From assembly GCA_025463615.1 (NCBI GenBank), contig JAODAU010000089.1, forward strand, positions 1-13,622: a stretch of 13,622 bases of DNA, written 5' to 3'. Each line of letters opens with the position of its first letter. Position 1 is the first letter of the stretch. The notes below the pieces were generated by a model, which saw nothing but the letters and a program-made list of their open reading frames with translations, did not search any database and was not told the origin of the DNA. This DNA is from Microbacteriaceae bacterium (GTDB taxonomy: Bacteria; Actinomycetota; Actinomycetes; Actinomycetales; Microbacteriaceae). The position numbers were made by a program, and so were the translations under genes. This document shows positions 6,617 to 13,313 of the stretch, one piece after another.

Positions 6617-7165
6617 ATGCCGCTGATGCACGATGGGAGCATGCCGATCGTTCCCGACACCAAGAACTGGACCTGGGTGCTGCTCCAGCCGTGCCCCGAG
6701 TGCGGCTTCGACTCCACCGTCGTCGATGCGCGCGAGGTCTCCGGGCTGCTGCGCGAGGTCGCGGCGAAATGGCCGGACGTGCTGGCCCGCCCGGATGTCG
6801 CCCTCCGCCCGAACGACAGCACCTGGTCGCCGCTCGAATACGGCGCCCACGTGCGCGACGTCTTCCGCGTCTTCGGCGGCCGCCTCCAGCTGATGCTGGC
6901 CGAGGACGCCCCGGACTTCGCCGACTGGGACCAGGACAGGACGGCCGTGGAGGAGCGCTACTCGGAGCAGGACCCGGCCGTCGTCTCCGCGGAGCTGGTG
7001 GCCGCGGCATCCGCGTTCGCCGACGCGCTCGACGCGGTGCCGGATGACGCGTGGGACCGCACCGGCAACCGCAGCGACGGCTCGCAGTTCACCGTGGCGA
7101 CGCTGGCGCGGTACATGGTGCACGATCCCATCCACCACTACTGGGACGTGACGAAGGCGCGCTAG
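6617..7165 (+). CDS. DinB-like four-helix protein, putative metal-dependent enzyme
   Basis: The 182-aa protein looks like the DinB/DUF664 type: a helical bundle with spaced His residues, YGAHVRDVF (75-83) and YMVHDPIHHYWDV (166-178), which form a metal site in the superfamily. Near the N-terminus is VPDTKNWTWVL followed by PCPECGFD (25-32), a Cys pair seen in an actinobacterial subgroup. Known relatives are thiol-dependent transferases (mycothiol or bacillithiol), but the substrate is unknown here. Starts are possible at 6617, 6626 and 6641. The last best matches where conservation begins, but its GGGAG is only one base away; 6617 fits the leaderless -10. Its stop shares CTAG with the stop of the convergent regulator gene. 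Confidence 0.85.
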   Translation: MPLMHDGSMPIVPDTKNWTWVLLQPCPECGFDSTVVDAREVSGLLREVAAKWPDVLARPDVALRPNDSTWSPLEYGAHVRDVFRVFGGRLQLMLAEDAPDFADWDQDRTAVEERYSEQDPAVVSAELVAAASAFADALDAVPDDAWDRTGNRSDGSQFTVATLARYMVHDPIHHYWDVTKAR

Positions 7166-7830
7166 TCCGCGAGCTGGCCCGGAGTTTGGCCCCACGGAAG
7201 CTCGCCGGAGGCATGGGCGCGGCGGACCGCATCCATGCGTGAGCTGGCGCCTCCGAGCTTCTGGAAGATATTGGAGAGGTGCCGCTTCACGGTGCCTTCC
7301 GTGATGTACAGGGCACGCGCGATCTGAGCGTTTGATTGTGCCGCGGCCACCTGCGCTAACACCTCCAGCTCACGGCGCGAGAGCACTGGCGCGCTCACGT
7401 TCGCCTCGTGGAGAAGTGCGAACGTCTCCTTGGGGATCGCGAGGACGACGCTCGACTCACGGGCACCGCATACCTCAAGGAGGATCGAGGCGAGCTGGCT
7501 GGGGCGGAAGTTGTTCGCCAGAATCGCGTCGGCGCCCGTGGCGATGATCCTCCGCACCACGCGCGGGTCATCCTGAGAGACGATCACGGCGACCCTCGTC
7601 TGCGGCGAACAGCGGCGAATCGCAGAGACCTGGGCTTCGGGGTCCGTCGGTTCGAGGCCGAGAACTACGACGTCCGGTCGATGCTTCTGCGCGAGCGGAA
7701 TCGCGCCATGGGAATCTAGCGCCTCCGCAATCACGGCGAAACGAGAGTCCAGTGCGAGCAGCGCGGTAATCCCCTGCCTCAGGATGTGGCGGCGTTCGAC
7801 GACGAGCACTGACAGGGGACTGGGGTCCAT
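7162..7830 (-). CDS. Orphan NarL/LuxR-type regulator with degenerate receiver
   Basis: The 222-aa protein has an N-terminal receiver fold and a C-terminal LuxR-type helix-turn-helix. The HTH is intact: LSRRELEVLAQVAAAQSNA, then QIARALYITEGTVKRHLSNIFQKL. The receiver follows the NarL pattern in strands and helices, but its active site is lost. The phosphoacceptor Asp of the expected PDVVLLDL is Gly (PDVVVLGL), the acidic pair after strand 1 is E-R (VVERRH), and the Lys of strand 5 is replaced (ILANNFRPSQ). It probably does not respond to phosphorylation, and no sensor kinase is nearby. ATG 7830 has GGAG eight bases upstream; ATG 7854 is also in frame but has no good Shine-Dalgarno. A TTGACA (7914-7919, minus strand) and a TAGACT (7922-7927) lie upstream, but neither has a clear partner element. 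Confidence 0.93.
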   Translation of the reverse strand: MDPSPLSVLVVERRHILRQGITALLALDSRFAVIAEALDSHGAIPLAQKHRPDVVVLGLEPTDPEAQVSAIRRCSPQTRVAVIVSQDDPRVVRRIIATGADAILANNFRPSQLASILLEVCGARESSVVLAIPKETFALLHEANVSAPVLSRRELEVLAQVAAAQSNAQIARALYITEGTVKRHLSNIFQKLGGASSRMDAVRRAHASGELPWGQTPGQLAD

Positions 7831-7838
7831 CGAACGCA

Positions 7839-7842
7839 CTCC
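7839..7842 (-). promoter_or_regulatory. Shine-Dalgarno favouring start at 7830
   Basis: GGAG on the minus strand lies 8 nt before ATG 7830. The alternative ATG at 7854, eight codons longer, has only a distant GGAA. Confidence 0.5.
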
Positions 7843-7951
7843 ATACAGGTCCATGGCTTCGAATTCCGAGCCTTGCCATTCGTGAACGACGAGTCACCCT
7901 GATACTGAGAACGTGTCAATGAGTCTATCACGCGTCACTTATGTGTGAGCG

Positions 7952-7983
7952 GCGGGGGCGGCGGCTGCGCCGACCGCCCCCGC
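7952..7983 (-). terminator. GC-rich hairpin terminator after the secreted protein gene
   Basis: A perfect 10-bp stem pairs GCGGGGGCGG (7952-7961) with CCGCCCCCGC (7974-7983). CGGC/GCCG inside (7962-7965 with 7969-7972) extends it past a single bulged base. It starts 8 nt after the stop of the secreted protein gene and separates it from the regulator gene. Confidence 0.75.
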
Positions 7984-7991
7984 GTGATGCC

Positions 7992-8447
7992 TCAGAAGCC
8001 CACGTACGACGAGATGTGGTTGCAGGTCAGGTCGCTGGCCGACCAGAGGATGCTGTTCCTGGTCTGTGTGCCGTAGATCCCGTCCGCGCTCAGGCCCAGC
8101 GCAGCCTGGACCTGGCGCAGAGCCGTATTCGTTGCCGGCCCGAAGGCGCCGTCTGTCGCGAGCGTCTTGCCGTAGCAGGAGTTCATGGTCACCTGGAGCC
8201 GCCAGACGCCGTCGCTGCTGTCACCCTGCTGAAGGGTGCAGGCGTAGTTGCTCGTGTTGTAGGACGGGATCCCTGTGAACTCGTTGGCGTTCGACTTCTT
8301 GTTGTGAAGCGTCTGGCCGTTGCAGTGCACCTGCGCTGTCGCCGAGCCTAAGGGGGCCGCCAACGCCGGGCCCGCAAGAACTCCGGCCAGTAGCAGCCCC
8401 GCTCCCGCGCTCGACAGCGCGATCGCTATTTTCCGTCTGAGTGTCAT
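7992..8447 (-). CDS. Secreted peptidoglycan-binding domain protein
   Basis: This small exported protein of 151 aa has a Sec signal peptide: basic MTLRRK, a hydrophobic core, and cleavage after GPALA near residue 30. The C-terminal half is a peptidoglycan-binding-1-type domain: VWRLQVTMNSCYG (81-93), TDGAFGPATNTALRQVQAALGLSADGIYG (98-126) and TRNSILW. The part between (40-80), with HCNGQTLHNK and YNTSNYACTLQQGD, is of no family I know. Mature Cys at 42, 70, 91 and 142 could form two disulfides. No catalytic domain is present, so it likely binds the wall rather than cuts it. GAGGAG lies seven bases before the ATG. The gene is AT-richer than its surroundings (about 58% GC in two sampled lines). 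Confidence 0.92.
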   Translation of the reverse strand: MTLRRKIAIALSSAGAGLLLAGVLAGPALAAPLGSATAQVHCNGQTLHNKKSNANEFTGIPSYNTSNYACTLQQGDSSDGVWRLQVTMNSCYGKTLATDGAFGPATNTALRQVQAALGLSADGIYGTQTRNSILWSASDLTCNHISSYVGF

Positions 8448-8463
8448 GTACCGTCTCCTCGGT

Positions 8464-8484
8464 TCCGTGGACGCTCGCCACGGA
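8464..8484 (-). other. Hairpin in the 5' leader of the secreted protein gene
   Basis: TCCGTGG (8464-8470) and CCACGGA (8478-8484) form a 7-bp stem around a 7-nt loop. It lies between the predicted promoter and the Shine-Dalgarno, so it would be transcribed. It could stabilise the leader or affect translation. Confidence 0.45.
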
Positions 8485-8490
8485 GTGAGG

Positions 8491-8502
8491 CCACGCTATT
8501 TA
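8491..8502 (-). promoter_or_regulatory. Predicted promoter of the secreted protein gene
   Basis: On the minus strand TAAATA (8497-8502) is a -10-like hexamer with a start about 40 nt before the coding region. It overlaps the 9-mer ATAGCGTGG, which also occurs upstream of the LCP gene. No clear -35 is seen. Confidence 0.35.
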
Positions 8503-8578
8503 CGACGGAAACTCAGGGCATCGAACCAAAGTCACAGGCCGGCTGCGCCCATCGCTCGAAGGGTGCAGCTCAGACTGG

Positions 8579-9820
8579 TCAGAAGTGGTACGCACGGGTG
8601 CATGTCTGTTCTGCCGCGGTCTGGCCGGTGACAGTCGCCGGGAGTGGCACGGGAGCGTCGGCACTGTTCGAAGTATCGGGAGTCGCAGCCGTGGGTGACG
8701 ACGTCGCCGCCGGCGCGTTGGGATCTACCTGGGTGGACTGCTGCTGGCCACTGACGGTGCCCGTAAGAAGCACGGGTCGGTCAGCCTGGAGCGCACCGTC
8801 CAGAACCTGCGCGGCATCTTCGGTCACGACGACCTGGCTCTTGCCGTCGGGCCCAGTCGCGTAGTGGTTCGGGTACTGAACGAAGACGATCTTGTCGAAG
8901 TCGATGTTCTTGAACGCGAGTGCAATGGCCACGAGGGTGTTCAGATTCTCGAGATTCGAGGTCAGGGTCATGCTCGACGCGGCTACCTTGGCGAGCTGGT
9001 AGAGCTGGGGGAGGTTGGAGAGCTGCGACCTGGTCTGGCGAACCATGGCAGAGAAGAAGAGCTGCTGGTTGCTGATCCGTCCCAGGTCGCTCCCGTCGCC
9101 GATGCCGTGTCGCGAGCGGAGGAACGCCACGGCCTGGGCTCCCGAGATCGTCTGCTCGCCGGCAGGCAGGTTCAGGCCCGAATAGCGATCGACGATCGGT
9201 TGCGCGACACACACCCGGACGCCGCCGATGATTCCCGCTATCTTTACCGCGCCGTCGAATCCGACGTTTGCCGCGTAGGAGATGGTGAGGCCGGTGAGGT
9301 CCTCGACCACCTTGGCGACACACGGTAGACCGCCATACGTGAACGCGTTGTTCATGGGGAGCACGCTGGTGCCCGACACCTTGCCCCCGGCCATCGGGCA
9401 CTGGGAGATTCGCACGCGCATGTCGCGGGGAAAGGTGACGATCGTCGCGTTGGTGTGGTCACTCGAGAGGTGGATGAGCATGGTGACGTCATTCAGCTTC
9501 TCGCCCCGGTGACCGTCTTGCGGATCGCCGTCCCCGCTGTCGTCACCCGTGACCAGGAAGTTGACACCACCCTCGAGGGCACCGATCGTCGGAGGCGTTG
9601 CGCCCGCGGAGTGCACGAGCGTGACGCTCGGCTTGAAACTCCGTGCAACATCCCACGCGGCGATCGACGCGATAGACACAGCGCTCACCGCAGCTACGGC
9701 GATCGCTGCGAGCACGATCCGCAGAATTGCACGCGCGGGCCGCGAGCTGGGCACCTTGCCGTGGCGTACCGGGGCAGGCAGGGGCGTGGGAGCCGTGCGA
9801 TCTCGGGGCGCGGTCGGCAT
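8579..9820 (-). CDS. LCP family (LytR-CpsA-Psr) cell-wall glycopolymer ligase
   Basis: LCP proteins move undecaprenyl-linked glycopolymers onto peptidoglycan outside the membrane. The 413-aa protein has a cytoplasmic basic N-terminus, one membrane helix (about 31-56) and an outer LCP domain. Conserved parts are GGVNFLVTGDDSGDGD (84-99), NDVTMLIHL (110-118), VTFPRDMRV (128-136), GFDGAVKIAGIIGGVRVCV (187-205) and FLRSRHGIGDGSDLGRISNQQ (233-253), which includes the lipid-phosphate-binding Arg cluster. In the usual RNDVT or RSDTM motif the Arg is replaced by Leu (KLNDVTM), though a nearby Arg105 might compensate. The C-terminal tail (about 356-400) is a Ser/Thr/Pro/Ala-rich linker. AAGGAGG seven bases before the ATG is a near-ideal Shine-Dalgarno. 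Base composition is lower in GC than in adjacent genes. Confidence 0.95.
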   Translation of the reverse strand: MPTAPRDRTAPTPLPAPVRHGKVPSSRPARAILRIVLAAIAVAAVSAVSIASIAAWDVARSFKPSVTLVHSAGATPPTIGALEGGVNFLVTGDDSGDGDPQDGHRGEKLNDVTMLIHLSSDHTNATIVTFPRDMRVRISQCPMAGGKVSGTSVLPMNNAFTYGGLPCVAKVVEDLTGLTISYAANVGFDGAVKIAGIIGGVRVCVAQPIVDRYSGLNLPAGEQTISGAQAVAFLRSRHGIGDGSDLGRISNQQLFFSAMVRQTRSQLSNLPQLYQLAKVAASSMTLTSNLENLNTLVAIALAFKNIDFDKIVFVQYPNHYATGPDGKSQVVVTEDAAQVLDGALQADRPVLLTGTVSGQQQSTQVDPNAPAATSSPTAATPDTSNSADAPVPLPATVTGQTAAEQTCTRAYHF

Positions 9821-9827
9821 GGGTGAT

Positions 9828-9834
9828 CCTCCTT
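9828..9834 (-). promoter_or_regulatory. Strong Shine-Dalgarno of the LCP gene
   Basis: AAGGAGG on the minus strand lies 7 nt before the ATG at 9820. It is the strongest ribosome-binding site in the window. Confidence 0.8.
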
Positions 9835-9848
9835 CCGGGCGAAGTCAC

Positions 9849-9858
9849 CCACGCTATA
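9849..9858 (-). promoter_or_regulatory. Predicted promoter of the LCP gene with shared 9-mer
   Basis: On the minus strand TATAGC (9853-9858) is -10-like and is part of ATAGCGTGG (9849-9857), the same 9-mer as upstream of the secreted protein gene. No good -35 at 16-18 nt. The rest of the 9821-9928 gap shows no other clear signal. Confidence 0.35.
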
Positions 9859-9928
9859 AGCCCGGGACGTAAAAGCTGCTGTTCAGAACCTCATCGGACC
9901 GAAAGATGTGACGAAAGGCGTAGGCATC

Positions 9929-10576
9929 TCAGTCCGCGAGCTGGTCCTCGAGGAAGGACGCCGTGCGCGCGAACGCGAGCGCGGACTCGGCGGCGTCGAA
10001 GTACTCGGGCATCGAACCGTTCGCGAACGAGTGCTCGGTGCCGAGGTAGGTGTTGTCGTTGACCGGGGTGCCGTGGTCCTTGAGGCGACCGATGAACTCC
10101 TGCGGCAGTTCGCCCTCGCCCCACTCGTCGCGCTCGGCGAAGTGGAGCTGCACCGGGCAGGGGATGACGCCGTGCTGGCTGGGCGCGAGGGTCGCGTAGT
10201 AGGCGACCACGGCATCCGTCGCGCCGCCCTGGGCGTGCAGCAGGCCTAGCCAGCCGCCCATCGAGAAGCCGACCACGGCGAAGCGGTGCGAGCCGTCGGC
10301 GCGGGCGGTGAGGATCTCGTCGTCGACGAGGGCGAGGGTGGTCGCCACGTCGAGCTGGTTCATCAGCTCCTCGGCGCTGGCGGCATCCTGGGTCGCGACG
10401 CCGTCGTAGAGGTCGGGCACGACCACGCGGAAGCCGACCCGGGCGAGCGCGGAGGCGTACGTGTCGACGCCCGGCAGGCGGCCGTACCAGTCGTGCAGCA
10501 CGACGACGAGCGGGTTGCCCGGCATGCCGTGGCGCAGCGATTCCCCCGGCGACGGGATGTCGATGAGCTCGGACAT
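9929..10576 (-). CDS. Dienelactone hydrolase family alpha/beta hydrolase
   Basis: This 215-aa cytoplasmic alpha/beta hydrolase has no signal peptide. The oxyanion-hole strand is LVVVLHDWYGRLPGVDTYA (23-41), followed by VVVPDLYDG (51-59). The nucleophile elbow is VGFSMGGW (102-109), with Ser105 in place of the Cys of classical dienelactone hydrolases. The acid is probably Asp150 (HFAERDEWG) and the base His182 (GTEHSFAN), both where the family has them. The Ser nucleophile makes it a general esterase or hydrolase candidate; the substrate is unknown. It lies 35 nt downstream of fliW but has its own predicted promoter, so membership in the flagellar operon is doubtful. Confidence 0.93.
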   Translation of the reverse strand: MSELIDIPSPGESLRHGMPGNPLVVVLHDWYGRLPGVDTYASALARVGFRVVVPDLYDGVATQDAASAEELMNQLDVATTLALVDDEILTARADGSHRFAVVGFSMGGWLGLLHAQGGATDAVVAYYATLAPSQHGVIPCPVQLHFAERDEWGEGELPQEFIGRLKDHGTPVNDNTYLGTEHSFANGSMPEYFDAAESALAFARTASFLEDQLAD

Positions 10577-10582
10577 GGGGGC

Positions 10583-10588
10583 ACTCTA
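10583..10588 (-). promoter_or_regulatory. -10 element (leaderless type) of the hydrolase gene
   Basis: On the minus strand TAGAGT is followed by GCCCCC and then ATG, a 6-nt gap without a Shine-Dalgarno. This lies between fliW and the hydrolase gene and suggests separate transcription. Confidence 0.5.
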
Positions 10589-10611
10589 TATCGCGCCGCC
10601 CTCCGAGACGA

Positions 10612-10995
10612 TCAGGCGGAGCGGGCGGAGAGCGTCGCGCGCAGCGGCCAGTCCTGGCCCTCGAGGATCACCTGGGCGGATGCCCCGGTCTTCGAGTTGA
10701 CGATGATCGGCGCCATGAGGTTCATGCTCGTGCCGTTCTCGCCGGGGTTCGCCACGACGAGCACGATCGCGTCGCCCGCGTCGGTGACCCCGAGCGACGA
10801 CACCTGCTCGTCGGAGAGCTCCGGCGCGTAGTCGGGCACGTAGACCGAGGCGTCGAGCACGAAGAGCCGGATGCCGTCGTTGCCGACAGCGCGCAGCGCG
10901 TAGAGCCCGCTCGCACCCTCGATGTCGTCGAGCACGAAGTCGGTGAGGGGATCGAACCCGGGCGGCGGGGCGATGAAGTCGAGTGCAACGCTCAT
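10612..10995 (-). CDS. fliW: Flagellar assembly factor FliW
   Basis: FliW binds flagellin and, in many bacteria, the RNA regulator CsrA, tying flagellin synthesis to export. The 127-aa protein is slightly short for the family but complete. It shows the typical FVLDDIEGASGLYALR region and the hallmark NLMAPIIVNSKTGASAQVIL followed by WPLRA near the C-terminus. Its ATG overlaps the flgL stop by four bases (ATGA), so translation is coupled. No csrA follows: the next gene is an alpha/beta hydrolase with its own promoter. If CsrA exists it must be elsewhere; otherwise FliW works here without it. Confidence 0.94.
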   Translation of the reverse strand: MSVALDFIAPPPGFDPLTDFVLDDIEGASGLYALRAVGNDGIRLFVLDASVYVPDYAPELSDEQVSSLGVTDAGDAIVLVVANPGENGTSMNLMAPIIVNSKTGASAQVILEGQDWPLRATLSARSA

Positions 10996-11873
10996 TTGAG
11001 GAAGTCCATCAGGGTCGGTTGCAGCGTGCGCGAGGTGATCGCGAGCGCCGCCTGGTAGGTGGTCTCCTGCTGCTTCAGGGTGATCGCCATCTGGCTGAGG
11101 TCGACGTCTTCGACGGTCGAGCGCTGGGCCTCGAGGGTTCCTGTGGCACTCACGTTCGCATCCTTCGCTCGGGAGACCTGCAGTTCGCGCGCGCCGACCG
11201 AGCTCTGCTCGGTGCTGACGCGACCCATCGCGTCGTCGATGGCGGCGAGGTGGAAGCCGACGTTCGTGCCCGAGCGCAGGTCGCTGGCGATCGAGTCGAC
11301 GAGGGCGAACACGGAGGCGGCGCCGGTGCCGAAGATGGCGGCGCCGTCCGAGTCGACCTTCGCCGTGGAGTTCGCGTCGAGCCGGCGCAGCACCGGGGTG
11401 CCGGTGCTGTTGGAGCTGTAGTCCGGGTTGACGGCGACGCCGGCATCCGAGTTGCCCGCGAAGATCGTGCGGCCCTGGTACTTGGTGTTCGCGCGGTTCA
11501 TGAGGTCGGTCTTGAGGCCGTCGAGCTCGGTGGCGATGGCCTCCTTCGCGGCGGCGGAGAGCGAACCATCGCTCGCGCCCTGCACGGTGAGGTCGCGCAC
11601 GCGGCGCAGGATGTCGGTGGTGCTGGAGAGCGTGGAATCCACCGTGTCCAGCCAGCCGGTCGCGTCGTCGATGTTGCGGCCGTACTGCGTGTTCGCGCTC
11701 TGCGCTGCGCGCACGCGCATCGAGTCTGCGGTTCCCGTGGGGTCGTCGGAGGGCACGCTGATCTTCTTCAGGCTGGAGGCCTGGTCCTGCACGCGCGCCA
11801 GAAGCATGGCGCTGTTCTGCAGGTTCTGTTGGGCACTGACCATCCTGGTCTGGGCGGTTACGCGAGTGAACAT
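10992..11873 (-). CDS. flgL: Flagellar hook-associated protein 3 (hook-filament junction)
   Basis: FlgL joins the hook-associated protein FlgK to the flagellin filament outside the cell and is exported by the flagellar apparatus without a signal peptide. The 293 aa match the family length. The N-terminal helical part is FTRVTAQTRMVSAQQNLQN, then the flagellin-like ISVPSDDPTGTADSMRVRAA (38-57). The C-terminal helical part contains VEDVDLSQMAITLKQQETTYQAALAITSR, close to flagellin's D0/D1 end. The start follows flgK by only two bases, with AAGG inside the last flgK codons as Shine-Dalgarno. It precedes fliW with a 4-nt overlap. Confidence 0.96.
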   Translation of the reverse strand: MFTRVTAQTRMVSAQQNLQNSAMLLARVQDQASSLKKISVPSDDPTGTADSMRVRAAQSANTQYGRNIDDATGWLDTVDSTLSSTTDILRRVRDLTVQGASDGSLSAAAKEAIATELDGLKTDLMNRANTKYQGRTIFAGNSDAGVAVNPDYSSNSTGTPVLRRLDANSTAKVDSDGAAIFGTGAASVFALVDSIASDLRSGTNVGFHLAAIDDAMGRVSTEQSSVGARELQVSRAKDANVSATGTLEAQRSTVEDVDLSQMAITLKQQETTYQAALAITSRTLQPTLMDFLK

Positions 11874-11875
11874 GG

Positions 11876-13306
11876 CTACCTTCCCACGATTCCGGTGTGG
11901 TTGATAAGGGTGTCGAGCATTTCGTCGATCGACGTCATCACGCGGGCGGCGCCCTGGTAGGAGGTCTGGAAGGTCATCATGTTGACGTTCTCCTCATCCA
12001 TGTCGACCGAGGCACTGGAGAGCTGGGCCTGCGAGGCGGTCTTCGCCGCCGTGTCGGCGAGGGTCGCCTGGGCGGTGACGCTCTTGGTCACGGTGCCGAT
12101 CTTGGTGACGAAGGATGTCCACACCGAGTCGGGCGAGTTGGCCGCCGACCCGAGGGCGGCGATCTTGTCGGCGTTCGAGCCGTCGAGCGGGCCCGCGCCG
12201 GGCGTGCCGGTGGCGATGCCGCTCGCGTCGGTCGGGATCACGCTGAGGCCGAGCGCGGCCGGCCCGGTGGCCGAGACGCCGAAGAAGTTGAGGCCGGTCG
12301 CACCGGTGGGCGTCGCGCCCCCCGCGTGCACCGTGTTGACGGCGTTCGCGAGATAGGTGGCGAAGTCGTTGTAGCCCTGGGCCGCCTCGGCGATCGCGCC
12401 GCCGGTGCCGGTGCCGTTCGCCGGCGCGAGGATCGACAGCTCCCCGGCGATCTCGCCCGACTCGACCGAGACGGGGAGGGTGGGCCGGTCGACCCACTGC
12501 AGGGCGAGGGGGTTGGTGGCCGCGCCGGCCATGTTCGTGCTGCCGGTGAGGGCGAGCGCGTGGAACTTGTCGCCGGAGACGAGCGCGTTACCGCCGACCA
12601 GCACCTCCTGGGTGCCGTCCGGCAGGTCGCGCACGGCGCCGCCGGTGAGGGCGGCGATGTTGGTGGTGAGCGCGTTGCGCTGGTCGATCAGCTCGTTGGC
12701 CGATCCGCCCGCCTGGAGCGTGGTGCGGATCTGCGCGTTGAGCGCCGCGACCTGCTGCCCGCTCGAGTTGAGCTCGTCGACCATGCCGCTGAGCTTCGAG
12801 CGGCTCGAGGACCACTCGGCGTCGACATCCTTGTAGCCGGCCGCGATCTGGTTGGTGATCTGCGTGGCCTTCTGGATGAGCACGCCGGCCGGTGCCGCGT
12901 CACCGGGGGCGTTCTGCACGTCCCCCCAGGCCGACCAGAACTGCTGCAGCTGCGCGGAGAGGCCGTTCGCGCCGGGCTCGTTGAGCGAGGCCTGCACGTT
13001 GGTGAGCGAGTTCGACTGCACCGCGAGGTTGCCGGCCGTAGCGGCGGTCGAACGCACGCGGGCGTCGAGGAAGGCGTCGCCGATGCGGTCGACACCGTTG
13101 ATGAAGACGCCCTGGCCCACGGCGGGAGCCCCGCCGGCGAGCGGGCCGACCAGCGCGACAGCGCCGACCGCGGACGTGTTGATGCGCTGCCGGGTGTAGC
13201 CCGTGGTCGAGGCGTTCGTGATGTTCTGGCCCACGACATCCAGGCCGAGGCGTGCGGCGTTGAGGCCGGAGTATGCGGTGCTCAGACCGCCGAATGTGCT
13301 CACCAT
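11876..13306 (-). CDS. flgK: Flagellar hook-associated protein 1
   Basis: FlgK is the first junction protein between hook and filament. The 476-aa protein has the conserved N-terminal D0 region STFGGLSTAYSGLNAARLGL, then VVGQNITNASTTGYTRQRI (25-43), and the C-terminal D0 region SSASVDMDEENVNMMTFQTS followed by YQGAARVMTSIDEMLDTLI (452-470). The middle is a variable Gly/Ala/Thr-rich domain, of usual size for actinobacterial FlgK. There is no signal peptide, as expected for flagellar export. It starts 7 nt after the flgN stop. No clear Shine-Dalgarno precedes the ATG, so it may depend on coupling to flgN. GTG directly follows the ATG and is a minor alternative start. Confidence 0.97.
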   Translation of the reverse strand: MVSTFGGLSTAYSGLNAARLGLDVVGQNITNASTTGYTRQRINTSAVGAVALVGPLAGGAPAVGQGVFINGVDRIGDAFLDARVRSTAATAGNLAVQSNSLTNVQASLNEPGANGLSAQLQQFWSAWGDVQNAPGDAAPAGVLIQKATQITNQIAAGYKDVDAEWSSSRSKLSGMVDELNSSGQQVAALNAQIRTTLQAGGSANELIDQRNALTTNIAALTGGAVRDLPDGTQEVLVGGNALVSGDKFHALALTGSTNMAGAATNPLALQWVDRPTLPVSVESGEIAGELSILAPANGTGTGGAIAEAAQGYNDFATYLANAVNTVHAGGATPTGATGLNFFGVSATGPAALGLSVIPTDASGIATGTPGAGPLDGSNADKIAALGSAANSPDSVWTSFVTKIGTVTKSVTAQATLADTAAKTASQAQLSSASVDMDEENVNMMTFQTSYQGAARVMTSIDEMLDTLINHTGIVGR

Positions 13307-13313
13307 CGGGGGC

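Noticed and set aside
6597..7010. N-terminal extension of the DUF2470 frame
   Set aside because: The frame is open, but the translation is a Pro/Arg-rich shadow of the divergent DinB-like gene. The domain begins just after GTG 6596, which also has a -10-like hexamer.
7914..7919. Perfect TTGACA as -35 of the regulator gene
   Set aside because: No acceptable -10 lies 16-18 nt downstream (TGACTC), so the hexamer alone does not support a promoter.
9929..10576. Assigning the hydrolase to the flagellar operon
   Set aside because: The 35-nt gap after fliW contains a leaderless-type -10, and the enzyme family has no known flagellar role.
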